From NCBI GenBank assembly GCA_024683485.1, contig JAIKYD010000021.1, positions 34,909 through 98,908 of the forward strand: DNA of 64,000 bases. Direction: 5' to 3'. Below, in pieces: positions 35,428 to 45,024 of this stretch. Each line of letters starts with the position of its first letter. Positions within the stretch are counted from its first letter, which is position 1. Source of the DNA: Saccharofermentans sp. (GTDB lineage Bacteria; Bacillota; Clostridia; Saccharofermentanales; Saccharofermentanaceae). The notes below the pieces were generated by a model. It did not search any database and had not been told where the DNA came from. It saw only the letters and a list, made by a program, of their open reading frames with translations. A program made the translations under genes and the position numbers.

Positions 35428-38400
35428 ACTGTTCAATGTAGATGATAAGAAATATGAGGACCTAAGCGGTCTTACAGTTGTTAAGGTCGATATTTACAAA
35501 GCAAAAGCATCAATAAACATCATTATTGAAGGATTTGAAACACTTAGTGTCAATAACAGTCTGGTTCAGTTTGTAAAGGAACTTGAGAAGGACTTTGGTA
35601 CTAAAGTTAATTTTGCTTTCAATGGAATCAATGAGGAGAACTTCCTTACTGTTTATTCATTGATAAAAGGCCTTATAAGATATTATGTTTTCCGTGACGG
35701 CACGGGAGGCGTATGCGATATTGCTGATTTTATCAGTCTCAGATCTGTCATGGATTATGAAAATGATTATGACTATGGTGAGTTCGGGTTTATTACATAT
35801 ATCGATATCCCTTCCGGCTGGGTATCAATGTTCGTTGAATCTGACAGAACGAATATAATCAAGGCTGTCAATGATGCTTCTGTAATATGTATCGGTGATC
35901 AGATCCATAGTTCATTTGAGATAGTCTCATCCAATCCGGATGATTCCTCAAACGATAAAGGTAATGATGATATCCTTCGCGCTATCGAAGAGGGAAGACT
36001 GGAATTCCCTGATGATGAACCTGTTGAGGAGAAATCAAAGAAGGGCACTAAGAAAAAGAAGACAGAAAAAGAAAAGGATCCTGAAGCTAAACCTGCAGGT
36101 AAGGACACCTGGACTTTTAAAGCTGAACAGGCAAGAAAAGAAGCAAAACAAGAGGATAACCAGTCATTCTATAAAGCAAAGGAGAATGCTGAGAATCAGC
36201 TTTTCGGGCGCGTAAAGAAACAAGCGACCTTCATGAAGATCGCGGATCTTTCTGTCGGATGCTTTGATGTTAATATTGCAGGAACTGTTACATTTAACGA
36301 GGATTCTTTCAAACTGGCCAAGACAGGAAAGAGCGTTATCGTAAAGTTCATCTGTCTTGACGATACAGACGGAATATCCTGTATAGCTTTTCTTAAACCT
36401 GAAGAGGCTGATAAATTCCAGAATGATTTTGGAACAGGGGATTTTATAGGCATACAGGGCAACGTGGAGAATGATTCATTTACCGGTGATAAGTGCCTTA
36501 GGGTTTCCGGATTCTTCAGTGCGGAGAAACCTCCCAAAAGAAAAGACAATGCTCCGCGTAAGAGAGTTGAACTCCATGTTCATACCAAAATGAGCGAAAG
36601 TGATGCGACTACCGAGCCTGCTGATCTGATTAAGCTTGCTGCATCTTTTGGACACTCGGCATGTGCTGTTACTGATCATGGTGTTGTTCAGGCTTTCCCC
36701 CATGTTTTCGAACAGGCTAAGAAGATCAATAAAAAGCGTAAAGAAAACGGTGAAGCACCTATCAAGTGTATCCTGGGTTGTGAAGGATATCTGGTGGATG
36801 ATGGTCCTACTGTTTTCTATAATCTTCCTTATGATGTTAAGAATGATAAAGTAAAGCCGTCAGATGCAGATGATGATGCTTCTTTGAATTTTATTCAGAA
36901 GCCGAAGGCTGTTGGTTCATTTGTTTCCATCGTTATCAAGCGAAATGGCGACGATGCTTTGAAAGATACATTCTCTTTAGTCTGTGCTTCAAAATTCAGG
37001 CTAAAAGGATATAAGCCTGTCAGGCCTGCCGAAGAAGGCGAGTCTGATCAGGATGCAATGGAATTTGCATCCCACGATATCGATAAATCTCTCTGGAATG
37101 AGGATGAGATCCCTGAAAACCTTAAAGACGAGAATATTGCGTTAAAAACCGTTGAGCCTCACGCGTTATTGGGTAAGACTGTTAATACCGAGCTTGATAT
37201 AAACGGCGAATATACTGATGGTGAAGATGAGGTGGTTCCGTCCGAATTAATCTTCGAGCATGTTGCGGATTTCCATGCGGAATTTAAGGATGTTATCTAT
37301 CCTGGTTCCGGTGAACCGTGTGATTCTTATTTTGCTATGGGAGAGCTTCTTGAATTCATCGGTGACTCTTACATAACAGGTCCTGATATCTTTACGACAC
37401 TGGCGTTCCTGCGCCGTGCAGGTTATGGCATCAATATTGAAGACCATATCTATTACAGACATAAGTTCCTTATGCCTGCTACATCTGACGAGGATATCCT
37501 GAAGACATATTTCAAAGGTGAATATAAGACAGTAGAAGAACTTCTTGCTTCCAAGGGTTCCGAGTTTACATATGCTGAAAAGGGTGAAGCTCTTGATGAG
37601 ATGTTTGATGCCTGCTACAAGTCTGCTTCATGCCTTGTAGCCTGCCTTAAGGATGCAGATTCCGTTGATGCTCTTAAGATCAACTATGATGTTGGTCACT
37701 ATACTCCCGAAAGAGTTAAGTCCACTAAGAAAACTGGCAATGTAAGTGAATCGCGCGTATACCACATAATTTACCTTGTGCGTTCAAATATGGGCCTTTA
37801 TAACCTTTACAGGATCGTTTCTGAATCTCAGATTCATTACTTTTCCAGAAGACCGAGAACTCCAAAGAGCTTGCTTAAGTATTTCAAGTCCGGGCTTATT
37901 GTCGGCGGTGCATGTGAGCAGGGTGAGATATTCCGGTTTGTTCTTAATGGATACAGATCTCATAACAAGGACAGGAATGTAACAAGACAGTTCCTTAAAG
38001 AGTCTGAAGATTTCAAAAAGATCTTAAGTCTCTATGACTATGTTGAGATTCAGCCTTTGTGCAATAACATGTTCTTAACAAGAGAGGATTCGGCCAAATC
38101 CGGATATGATGTTCCTCTTAACGTGGATGACATCCGTATCATTAATGAACTGCTTGTAGAAACTGCAGACGATCACGGTATGATGTGCTGTGCTACAACA
38201 GACTCACACTTCCTTAACAAAGAAGATGGCCGTTACCGTAAATATATGCTCATGAGCATGGGATTTGATGATGCCGAGATGCAGAGTGATCTGTATTTCA
38301 GGACTACAGATGAGATGCTCGATGAATTCAAATATCTAGGTGAGGAAAAGGCGGAAGAAGTCGTTATCGACAATACCAATAAGATCGCAGATTTGATTGA

Positions 38401-40381
38401 GTTCGGCATAAAGCCGTTCCCGGACGGATCTTATCCTCCGCAGATTGCAAGAGCCGCTGCGGATGTAAGAGATATCGCTTATACAAGAGCTAACAAGATG
38501 TACCGTCATAAAGGCGTGCTTAATGAAGTGGTAAAGGCGAGACTTGACAGGGAGCTTGAATCAATTATTGGTAACGGTTATGCGATTATGTACTACATCG
38601 CATACAGACTTGTTAAGAAGTCCAATAATGACGGTTATGTTGTAGGTTCCAGAGGTTCAGTAGGTTCTTCGTTTGCCGCAACGATGTGCGGTATTTCCGA
38701 GGTTAATCCACTGCCTCCGCATTACAGATGCCCTAAGTGCAATTATGCTGAGTTTGATAACACCGGTGTATACGGTTCAGGTTACGATCTGCCTCCGAAG
38801 AATTGTCCTGAATGCGGCGAAAAGCTGATACCTGACGGTCAGGATATTCCATTCGAGACATTCCTCGGATTCAAAGGTGATAAGCAGCCTGATATCGACC
38901 TTAACTTCTCAGGTGAATATCAGCCCAGAGCACATGCTTATGTCGGCGTGCTGTTCGGAGGAACGCATACATTTAAGGCAGGAACGATCGGTGCTTACCA
39001 GGATAAGAACGCTTATGGTGTATGCCGCAAGATCTGTGAGGAGAAGGGTGAACCATTTACCCAGGCTCATCTCGCTTTCATGGCCAGAGACATCATAGGT
39101 GTTAAGAGGACCACATCTCAGCATCCGGGCGGTATCGTCGTTATCGCTAAGGAAATGGATATCTACGAATTCACGCCTATCCAGTTTCCGGCTAACAAGA
39201 CTGACTGCGGAATCATTACTACGCACTTCGACTTCCGTGCGATGCACGATACTATCTTAAAACTCGATATATTAGGTCATGCTGATCCTACAGTATTGAG
39301 GATGTTAAGTGATATTACTGGTGTGACCATAACAGATATCCCGATCCCCGATGAGAAAGTAATGAGCCTTCTTACAGGTACCGAAGCGTTGGGGTTCCCT
39401 AGAGAAGCTACTGATGCGGGTTCAGCCACATTGGGCCTTTCAGAACTCGGCACCAACATGGCCCGTGGAATGATCAAGGAAACGAAGCCTACAAGGTTCT
39501 ACGATCTTGTACAGCTCATGGGACTTTCACACGGCACAGACGTCTGGACGGGCAATGCGCAGGATCTTATCAGGAATGGAACTTGCGACCTTAACTCGGT
39601 TATCGGATGTCGTGACTCCATCATGACAAGCCTGATCTACTGGGGACTTCCCAATAAAGATGCATTTGACATTATGGAAGGTGTCCGTAAAGGAAAAGTA
39701 GCAAAGGGGCAGATCGAGAAATGGCCTGAGTACGTTAAGGAGATGAAAGAATGCGGAGTGCCTGACTGGTATATCGAATCCTGCCAGAAGATCAAGTACA
39801 TGTTCCCTAAGGCTCATGCTGCAGCTTATGCGATCTCAACTTTGAGAGTTGCCTGGTTCAAGGTTTACTATCCTGAGGAATACTACTGTTCGTTCTTTAC
39901 CAACAGAGGTGAAGGTCTGTTCAATGCAGACGATATGTGTAACGGTCCCGAAAAGGTCAAGAAGAGAAGAATAGAACTCGCAGATGAGATGCATGCCAAG
40001 GGTGATCCTAATACCAAGCTCAAGTATTATTTCTATGAGCTTGTTGAGGAGATGTATGCGAGGGGAATTACTTTCGCGCCAATCACGCTTGAAGATTCAC
40101 TAGGAACCAAATTTGCAAAAGCCGGTGATAAGCTTATCAGACCGCCTTTCTGTGCAATTACCGCGGTTTCTCCTGCAAACGGAGAGGCTATAGAGAGAGC
40201 AAGAGCAGAGGGACCTTTTAAAAACAGGGATGATTTCATGAACAGAACTGGTGTTGGACAGTCAGTTGCACAGAAGCTTCTGGACTACGGAGGAATTCTT
40301 GATGATCTGCCGGAGAGTGCCCAGATGAATCTTTTCGATCTGTTCGGTGATAATAGTGACGGTAAAAATTCAGATAAGTAA
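35399..40381 (+). CDS. polC: DNA polymerase III PolC with degenerate exonuclease domain
   Basis: 1660 residues from a TTG at 35399, with AAGGGA 11 bases upstream; no other near start is in frame. Order: N-terminal region (1-250, with a Lys-rich linker near 205-260), OB fold (about 275-385), PHP domain (from 387, split), the region where PolC carries its DEDD exonuclease (about 505-750), the PHP remainder (780-950), then the polymerase core with PDIDLNFSG and helix-hairpin-helix. The PHP ligands H393, H395, D402, H427, E462, H789, C839, D935 and H937 are all present. The exonuclease lacks its motif: V512-x-K514 stands where DxE is expected, and T666 where the second Asp should be. Confidence 0.93.
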   Translation: MEKKSVKLLELFNVDDKKYEDLSGLTVVKVDIYKAKASINIIIEGFETLSVNNSLVQFVKELEKDFGTKVNFAFNGINEENFLTVYSLIKGLIRYYVFRDGTGGVCDIADFISLRSVMDYENDYDYGEFGFITYIDIPSGWVSMFVESDRTNIIKAVNDASVICIGDQIHSSFEIVSSNPDDSSNDKGNDDILRAIEEGRLEFPDDEPVEEKSKKGTKKKKTEKEKDPEAKPAGKDTWTFKAEQARKEAKQEDNQSFYKAKENAENQLFGRVKKQATFMKIADLSVGCFDVNIAGTVTFNEDSFKLAKTGKSVIVKFICLDDTDGISCIAFLKPEEADKFQNDFGTGDFIGIQGNVENDSFTGDKCLRVSGFFSAEKPPKRKDNAPRKRVELHVHTKMSESDATTEPADLIKLAASFGHSACAVTDHGVVQAFPHVFEQAKKINKKRKENGEAPIKCILGCEGYLVDDGPTVFYNLPYDVKNDKVKPSDADDDASLNFIQKPKAVGSFVSIVIKRNGDDALKDTFSLVCASKFRLKGYKPVRPAEEGESDQDAMEFASHDIDKSLWNEDEIPENLKDENIALKTVEPHALLGKTVNTELDINGEYTDGEDEVVPSELIFEHVADFHAEFKDVIYPGSGEPCDSYFAMGELLEFIGDSYITGPDIFTTLAFLRRAGYGINIEDHIYYRHKFLMPATSDEDILKTYFKGEYKTVEELLASKGSEFTYAEKGEALDEMFDACYKSASCLVACLKDADSVDALKINYDVGHYTPERVKSTKKTGNVSESRVYHIIYLVRSNMGLYNLYRIVSESQIHYFSRRPRTPKSLLKYFKSGLIVGGACEQGEIFRFVLNGYRSHNKDRNVTRQFLKESEDFKKILSLYDYVEIQPLCNNMFLTREDSAKSGYDVPLNVDDIRIINELLVETADDHGMMCCATTDSHFLNKEDGRYRKYMLMSMGFDDAEMQSDLYFRTTDEMLDEFKYLGEEKAEEVVIDNTNKIADLIEFGIKPFPDGSYPPQIARAAADVRDIAYTRANKMYRHKGVLNEVVKARLDRELESIIGNGYAIMYYIAYRLVKKSNNDGYVVGSRGSVGSSFAATMCGISEVNPLPPHYRCPKCNYAEFDNTGVYGSGYDLPPKNCPECGEKLIPDGQDIPFETFLGFKGDKQPDIDLNFSGEYQPRAHAYVGVLFGGTHTFKAGTIGAYQDKNAYGVCRKICEEKGEPFTQAHLAFMARDIIGVKRTTSQHPGGIVVIAKEMDIYEFTPIQFPANKTDCGIITTHFDFRAMHDTILKLDILGHADPTVLRMLSDITGVTITDIPIPDEKVMSLLTGTEALGFPREATDAGSATLGLSELGTNMARGMIKETKPTRFYDLVQLMGLSHGTDVWTGNAQDLIRNGTCDLNSVIGCRDSIMTSLIYWGLPNKDAFDIMEGVRKGKVAKGQIEKWPEYVKEMKECGVPDWYIESCQKIKYMFPKAHAAAYAISTLRVAWFKVYYPEEYYCSFFTNRGEGLFNADDMCNGPEKVKKRRIELADEMHAKGDPNTKLKYYFYELVEEMYARGITFAPITLEDSLGTKFAKAGDKLIRPPFCAITAVSPANGEAIERARAEGPFKNRDDFMNRTGVGQSVAQKLLDYGGILDDLPESAQMNLFDLFGDNSDGKNSDK

Positions 40382-40383
40382 TT

Positions 40384-42648
40384 ATGTATTGCAGCGTTAT
40401 TCTCAGAGGTGCAGTCAGACAGACTGACAGACTATATACCTACCGTGTGCCTGAAGAAATGACAGGTGCAGTTGCGGCTGGTTCATTGGTGTCTGTGCCC
40501 TTCGGCAAGGGCGATTCGGAACGGCCTGCAGTCATAGTTGAACTTATGGATTCTATAGAAGGGGATGAATCGGGCATAAAGAATATTTCTTCGCTCATGT
40601 CATCCCTGCCCGTGCTTAACAGCGACCAGCTCGAGCTGATCGGAAGGATAAGCGAGAGGTTCAACTGCACCAGAGGTGATGTGGTCGAACTTATGGTTCC
40701 TTCCTGCGTTGTTAATCATAAGAACCCTGTAGAGGTATTTGTTGATCTTGTTTCCAAAGAAACTGCGCAAAGCGTTCTGGAGAGCGAGACCTTAAGGTCT
40801 GTTGCCCATATCAACATCCTGGAATACCTGCTGGAGCGCGGCAAATGCACCCGTAAAGAACTTATGGCGTCTTTGTCATGCTCCAGCGCCCAGGTCAACG
40901 CTCTGGCTGATAAAGGCCTTGTGATCCTCAGTAAAGAAACTTCTGATAATGAAGTTCCCTATATATCAGTAGTAGGTGATGCTCCTTCCGGTAAGTTCAC
41001 CGAAGAATACGATCTGAGCGATGAGCAGAGAAGTGCTGTTAATCAGATATTAAGCGGTATCGAAAAAAAGAAAGACAACACATATCTGCTTTTCGGGATT
41101 ACAGGAAGCGGAAAGACTGAAGTCTATCTCAATTGCGCCAAGAAAGTGATTGAGGAGGGCGGAAGTGTTATCTATATGGTGCCCGAGATATCCCTTACAC
41201 CTCAAACGATAAACTGGATAAAGGGAAGACTCGGTGACAGTGTAGCCGTCCTTCACAGCAGACTTACTGATAAGCAGAGATATGAGCAGTGGGACAATAT
41301 CAGAACTGGAAGGGCAAGAGTCATCGTGGGTCCGAGGAGCGGTGTGTTTGCACCTGCTGTAAACTTAAGACTCATAATACTTGATGAAGAGCACGACAGT
41401 TCTTATAAAGCAGAATCCCATCCCAGATACTCGGCAAGGGATATAGCGAGAATGAGGTCTAAGATCACAGGATGTGCCGTAGTTCTCGGTTCGGCTACAC
41501 CGTCGGTTGAGAGCTTTTATGCTGCAAATGCGGGTGCGTTCAAACTGCTTGAACTTAAGGAAAGAGCAAGACAGGAGGCAAAACTTCCTGAGATAGTTCC
41601 GGTTGATATGAAGGAACAGATCAAGCTTGGAAGTGGAGACATGTTATCTCTTCCGCTGAGGCAGGCAATGGCTGTAGCATTCTCTGAGAACAAGCAGGTC
41701 ATTCTTCTGCTTAACAGAAGAGGATTCTCGAGGACTCTTATTTGCGGGGATTGCGGGGAACCAGTTACCTGCAAGAATTGTTCTGTAGCCATGACTCTGC
41801 ATAACAACAGACGTAACGGAACCCAAAGTCTTATCTGTCATTACTGCGGATACACGATTCCTTCATATGAAGCGCGCTGCTCATTCTGCAGTGGCAATCA
41901 TTTCACAAAAGCGGGATTCGGGACTCAGCAGCTCGAAGAGTTCCTTCATCAAGTGTTTCCGCACGAGAAGGTATTAAGGATGGACCAGGATTCCACGATG
42001 ACGCCGGGTGCCCATAAGGAGATAATCGAGCAGTTTGCAGATAAACAGGCATCTATTCTTATTGGCACACAGATGATAGCAAAAGGCTTGGATTTTCCGG
42101 ATGTTACAGTCGTTGGAGTTCTTGGAGCTGACCTTATGCTCGCATCCTCATCATTCAAAGCTTCTGAGAGAGCTTTTCAGCTGATTACGCAGGCTGCGGG
42201 AAGGGCAGGAAGAGGAGAGGCGCCCGGTAAAGTCTTTATCCAGAGTTACAGGCCAGATCAGCCTTTGTTCCAGTTCGCATGCACGCAGAATTACAGAGCT
42301 TTTTACGGGCAGGAAATAGAGTACAGGGAAAAACTCAGGCTTCCGCCATTTAAGGCGATCGGAGAGATCGTTCTTTCTTTGCCTGATGAGGACTCATTAA
42401 TTAAAAGGGCGAATGAACTGTGCAAGTATCTTAACGATTTTATAGGATATCAGGATAAGAAGTACCAATTTGAAGTTTTCGGGCCTGTACCGTGCGTTAT
42501 CTACGAGTTAAGAGGACGGTACAGAATGTCTTTTGTTATCAAAGCGGTCAATAAGTCTGCAATAAACGGGGTCTTCAAAAGACTTATAGAGGATTTTGAT
42601 CATACTAAATATCCTATGTCATTTGACAATGATCCACAGGATGGTTAG
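40384..42648 (+). CDS. priA: primosomal replication protein N' (PriA helicase)
   Basis: 754 residues. PriA restarts stalled forks by loading the replicative helicase. The Walker A motif GITGSGKTEVYL, the DEEH box, the paired zinc sites (CGDCGEPVTCKNC and CHYCGY ... CSFCSG) and QAAGRAGRGEAPGKVFIQS are present. It starts 2 bases after polC, so it is coupled to the replicative polymerase gene. Confidence 0.96.
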   Translation: MYCSVILRGAVRQTDRLYTYRVPEEMTGAVAAGSLVSVPFGKGDSERPAVIVELMDSIEGDESGIKNISSLMSSLPVLNSDQLELIGRISERFNCTRGDVVELMVPSCVVNHKNPVEVFVDLVSKETAQSVLESETLRSVAHINILEYLLERGKCTRKELMASLSCSSAQVNALADKGLVILSKETSDNEVPYISVVGDAPSGKFTEEYDLSDEQRSAVNQILSGIEKKKDNTYLLFGITGSGKTEVYLNCAKKVIEEGGSVIYMVPEISLTPQTINWIKGRLGDSVAVLHSRLTDKQRYEQWDNIRTGRARVIVGPRSGVFAPAVNLRLIILDEEHDSSYKAESHPRYSARDIARMRSKITGCAVVLGSATPSVESFYAANAGAFKLLELKERARQEAKLPEIVPVDMKEQIKLGSGDMLSLPLRQAMAVAFSENKQVILLLNRRGFSRTLICGDCGEPVTCKNCSVAMTLHNNRRNGTQSLICHYCGYTIPSYEARCSFCSGNHFTKAGFGTQQLEEFLHQVFPHEKVLRMDQDSTMTPGAHKEIIEQFADKQASILIGTQMIAKGLDFPDVTVVGVLGADLMLASSSFKASERAFQLITQAAGRAGRGEAPGKVFIQSYRPDQPLFQFACTQNYRAFYGQEIEYREKLRLPPFKAIGEIVLSLPDEDSLIKRANELCKYLNDFIGYQDKKYQFEVFGPVPCVIYELRGRYRMSFVIKAVNKSAINGVFKRLIEDFDHTKYPMSFDNDPQDG

Positions 42649-42695
42649 TGATTTGTACGCTGTGGAAGTACAGATGTACGCCCCTGAAGTATAAA

Positions 42696-42725
42696 TTGAC
42701 TATTAATAATATTAGGTGATACAAT
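42696..42725 (+). promoter_or_regulatory. dapA promoter
   Basis: TTGACT (42696-42701), an 18-base spacer and TACAAT (42720-42725) with an extended TG. The start would be near 42732, giving a leader of about 60 bases, too short for a lysine riboswitch. Confidence 0.75.
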
Positions 42726-42793
42726 CCATTCGTCAGAATGCGGTTTTATGCATAAAGCCCCAGTTTTGCAATAAATTTTTGGGAGGCATTCAT

Positions 42794-43702
42794 ATGTCCA
42801 AGCCTGTATTTGAAGGTGCCGGTGTTGCCATTGTTACTCCGTTCTATGAAGACGGAGGAGTTAATTTCGAAGAACTCAAAAGACTTATAGAATTCCAGAT
42901 AGAACAGAAGATCGATTCCATAGTAATCTGCGGATCCACCGGTGAAGCAGCTACCATGACCGAAGAAGAGCATATTGAGGCAATCAAGTTCGCTGTTGAT
43001 ACTGTTGCAGGCCGCGTTCCTGTAATAGCAGGAACCGGTTCCAATGATACCGCCTTCGGTGTTGAGCTTACAAAGAAGGCATATGAACTTGGTGCAGATG
43101 CGGCTTTGCTCGTTACCCCTTACTATAACAAGTGCACACAGGAAGGTCTTTTCCGCCATTATGCCAAGGTTGCTGAGGCTGTTCCAGAGCTTCCTATTAT
43201 TCTTTACAATGTTCCTTCGAGAACTAATGTTAATATCGGTCCCGAGCTCCTTAAGAGACTCGCTGTCTATGAGAATATCATAGGTGTAAAAGAGTGCAAT
43301 TTCGGTCAGGTACCGGAGATCTACAGCCTTTGCGGCGACAGATATGCTCTGTATTCAGGTGAGGATGGTCTTGCTGTACCTATGCTTTCTCTTGGCGCTA
43401 AGGGTGTTATCTCAGTAATTGCCAATGTTATGCCGCGTGAGACATCCAAGATGATCCATGACTATCTTGATGGTGATATCGAGTCAGCCAGAAAGGCACA
43501 GATCGGTTTCATTCCGCTCGTTAAGGCTATGTTCTGCGAAGTTAACCCGATTCCTGTCAAGGAAGCTATGAATATCCTTGGCTGGAATGCAGGTCCTTGC
43601 AGATTGCCTCTTTGCGAGATGAGCAAGGCAAACCACGATAAGATGGTTGAAGTACTTTCACAGTATGACACCTCGGCTATGTCAGCTTTCCTTGCAAAGT
43701 AA
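42794..43702 (+). CDS. dapA: 4-hydroxy-tetrahydrodipicolinate synthase
   Basis: 302 residues from the ATG at 42794, which has GGGAGG upstream; the longer ORF to 42716 covers the promoter and leader. It condenses pyruvate with aspartate semialdehyde in lysine and diaminopimelate synthesis. The Schiff-base K166 (GVKECN), Y138 (ILYNVPSRT) and GSTGEAATM are present. dapB follows after 23 bases. Confidence 0.96.
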   Translation: MSKPVFEGAGVAIVTPFYEDGGVNFEELKRLIEFQIEQKIDSIVICGSTGEAATMTEEEHIEAIKFAVDTVAGRVPVIAGTGSNDTAFGVELTKKAYELGADAALLVTPYYNKCTQEGLFRHYAKVAEAVPELPIILYNVPSRTNVNIGPELLKRLAVYENIIGVKECNFGQVPEIYSLCGDRYALYSGEDGLAVPMLSLGAKGVISVIANVMPRETSKMIHDYLDGDIESARKAQIGFIPLVKAMFCEVNPIPVKEAMNILGWNAGPCRLPLCEMSKANHDKMVEVLSQYDTSAMSAFLAK

Positions 43703-43725
43703 GATATTAGGAACAGGAGTTTTTA

Positions 43726-44493
43726 ATGGTAAAGATATTCTTAAACGGTTGTTGTGGCAGAATGGGAAAGGCAATCGCCAATCTCTGCAGTAATAATCCA
43801 GATTATAAGATAGTGGCTGGCGGTGATATCATAGAAAATTCCAACTATGATTTCCCTGTATATACAAGCCTTAATGAATGCACAGATGATTTTGACGTTA
43901 TTATTGATTTCTCGAATGCAAAGGCTGTTCCTGCGATCCTTGAATTTGCTCTGAACCGCAATAAGCCTTTTATATGCTGCACAACTGCTCTTTCAGATGA
44001 GACAGTAGCCAGCATTCTTGAGGCATCAGAGAAGATAGCAGTCTTCAAGTCTGCAAATATGAGTCTTGGTATCAACATGATGGTTGAGCTTGCCAAGCAG
44101 GCAACCAGGATCTTATATCCTGAATTTGATATTGAGATCGTTGAGGCGCATCATAACAGGAAACTCGATGCTCCTTCCGGCACGGCAATGATGATCGCTG
44201 ATGCCATTAATGAGGAGATCTCTGACAGCGTTGAATATGTTTATGACAGACATAGTGTCAACAAAGCAAGAAGCAAGAATGAGATCGGTATTTCCTCCAT
44301 CAGAGGCGGAAATATTGTAGGCGAGCATTCTGCAATGTTCATTAGTGACGAAGAGATTCTTACTATCAGTCACAGTGCACAGACACGGGATGTTTTCGCA
44401 AAAGGCGCACTTACGGCAGCAAAGTTCATGACCGGAAAAGAAAACGGTTATTACACTATGTCTGACGTTATCGCTCAATATATCGGAGATTAA
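43726..44493 (+). CDS. dapB: 4-hydroxy-tetrahydrodipicolinate reductase
   Basis: 255 residues. It reduces the DapA product using NAD(P)H. The N-terminal nucleotide-binding motif is GCCGRMGKAI, and EAHHNRKLDAPSGTA carries the catalytic His and Lys. An AGGAG site precedes the ATG. It is probably co-transcribed with dapA and yajC. Confidence 0.96.
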   Translation: MVKIFLNGCCGRMGKAIANLCSNNPDYKIVAGGDIIENSNYDFPVYTSLNECTDDFDVIIDFSNAKAVPAILEFALNRNKPFICCTTALSDETVASILEASEKIAVFKSANMSLGINMMVELAKQATRILYPEFDIEIVEAHHNRKLDAPSGTAMMIADAINEEISDSVEYVYDRHSVNKARSKNEIGISSIRGGNIVGEHSAMFISDEEILTISHSAQTRDVFAKGALTAAKFMTGKENGYYTMSDVIAQYIGD

Positions 44494-44511
44494 TTTTTGG
44501 AGGAAATATTA

Positions 44512-44916
44512 ATGATCAATTTTGATGATGCAGGAATGCTGAGTATGGGCGGAGATCTGATGGGGTCTTTTGCTTCACTGGCTCTTCTCGTAGTAATGTT
44601 CGTTGTTTTCTACTTTGTCCTTATCAGACCTCAGCGTAAGAAGGATAAGGAACTCAAGGAACAGATGAGCAAGCTCAGTGTAGGAGACAGAGTTGTTACT
44701 ATTGGTGGCCTTGTAGGTTTTGTTGCCAATATCAAGGATGACCAGGTTACAATCTCAACTTCTGCCGCAAATACTCTCGTTACTTTCACAAAGAGTGCTA
44801 TCCAGTCTGTTGTTAAGCGTGATCAGCTCAATCCTGACGGTTCTATAAAGAGAACAGAAGAGCCTGAGAAGACAAGCCTTTTTGGAAAGAAAAAGAAGAA
44901 GGATGACGAAGCGTGA
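44512..44916 (+). CDS. yajC: preprotein translocase subunit YajC
   Basis: 134 residues from the ATG at 44512, with GGAGG 9 bases upstream. One transmembrane helix (about 15-40, VVMFVVFYFVLIRPQRK) and a small soluble domain (GDRVVTIGGLVGFVANI) match YajC, which accompanies SecDF. The Lys-rich C-terminal tail is typical. It lies 18 bases after dapB and is closed by a terminator. Confidence 0.93.
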   Translation: MINFDDAGMLSMGGDLMGSFASLALLVVMFVVFYFVLIRPQRKKDKELKEQMSKLSVGDRVVTIGGLVGFVANIKDDQVTISTSAANTLVTFTKSAIQSVVKRDQLNPDGSIKRTEEPEKTSLFGKKKKKDDEA

Positions 44917-44942
44917 TCCTTAACTGATTAGCTTTTATTTAT

Positions 44943-44979
44943 GGGCTGTCTCATAGTAAAAGAGATGGCCCTTATTTTT
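44943..44979 (+). terminator. intrinsic terminator after yajC
   Basis: A 10-bp stem (44943-44952 with 44962-44971, two G-U pairs) of the GGGCTGTCTC family, followed by TTATTTTT. Confidence 0.88.
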
Positions 44980-45024
44980 CAGAAGAGATAAATTCTTAAT
45001 TCGAAGACAGATATTGAGTTATAT

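Noticed and set aside
42649..42793. Lysine riboswitch upstream of dapA
   Set aside because: The leader after the promoter is only about 60 bases, and none of the conserved riboswitch blocks is present.
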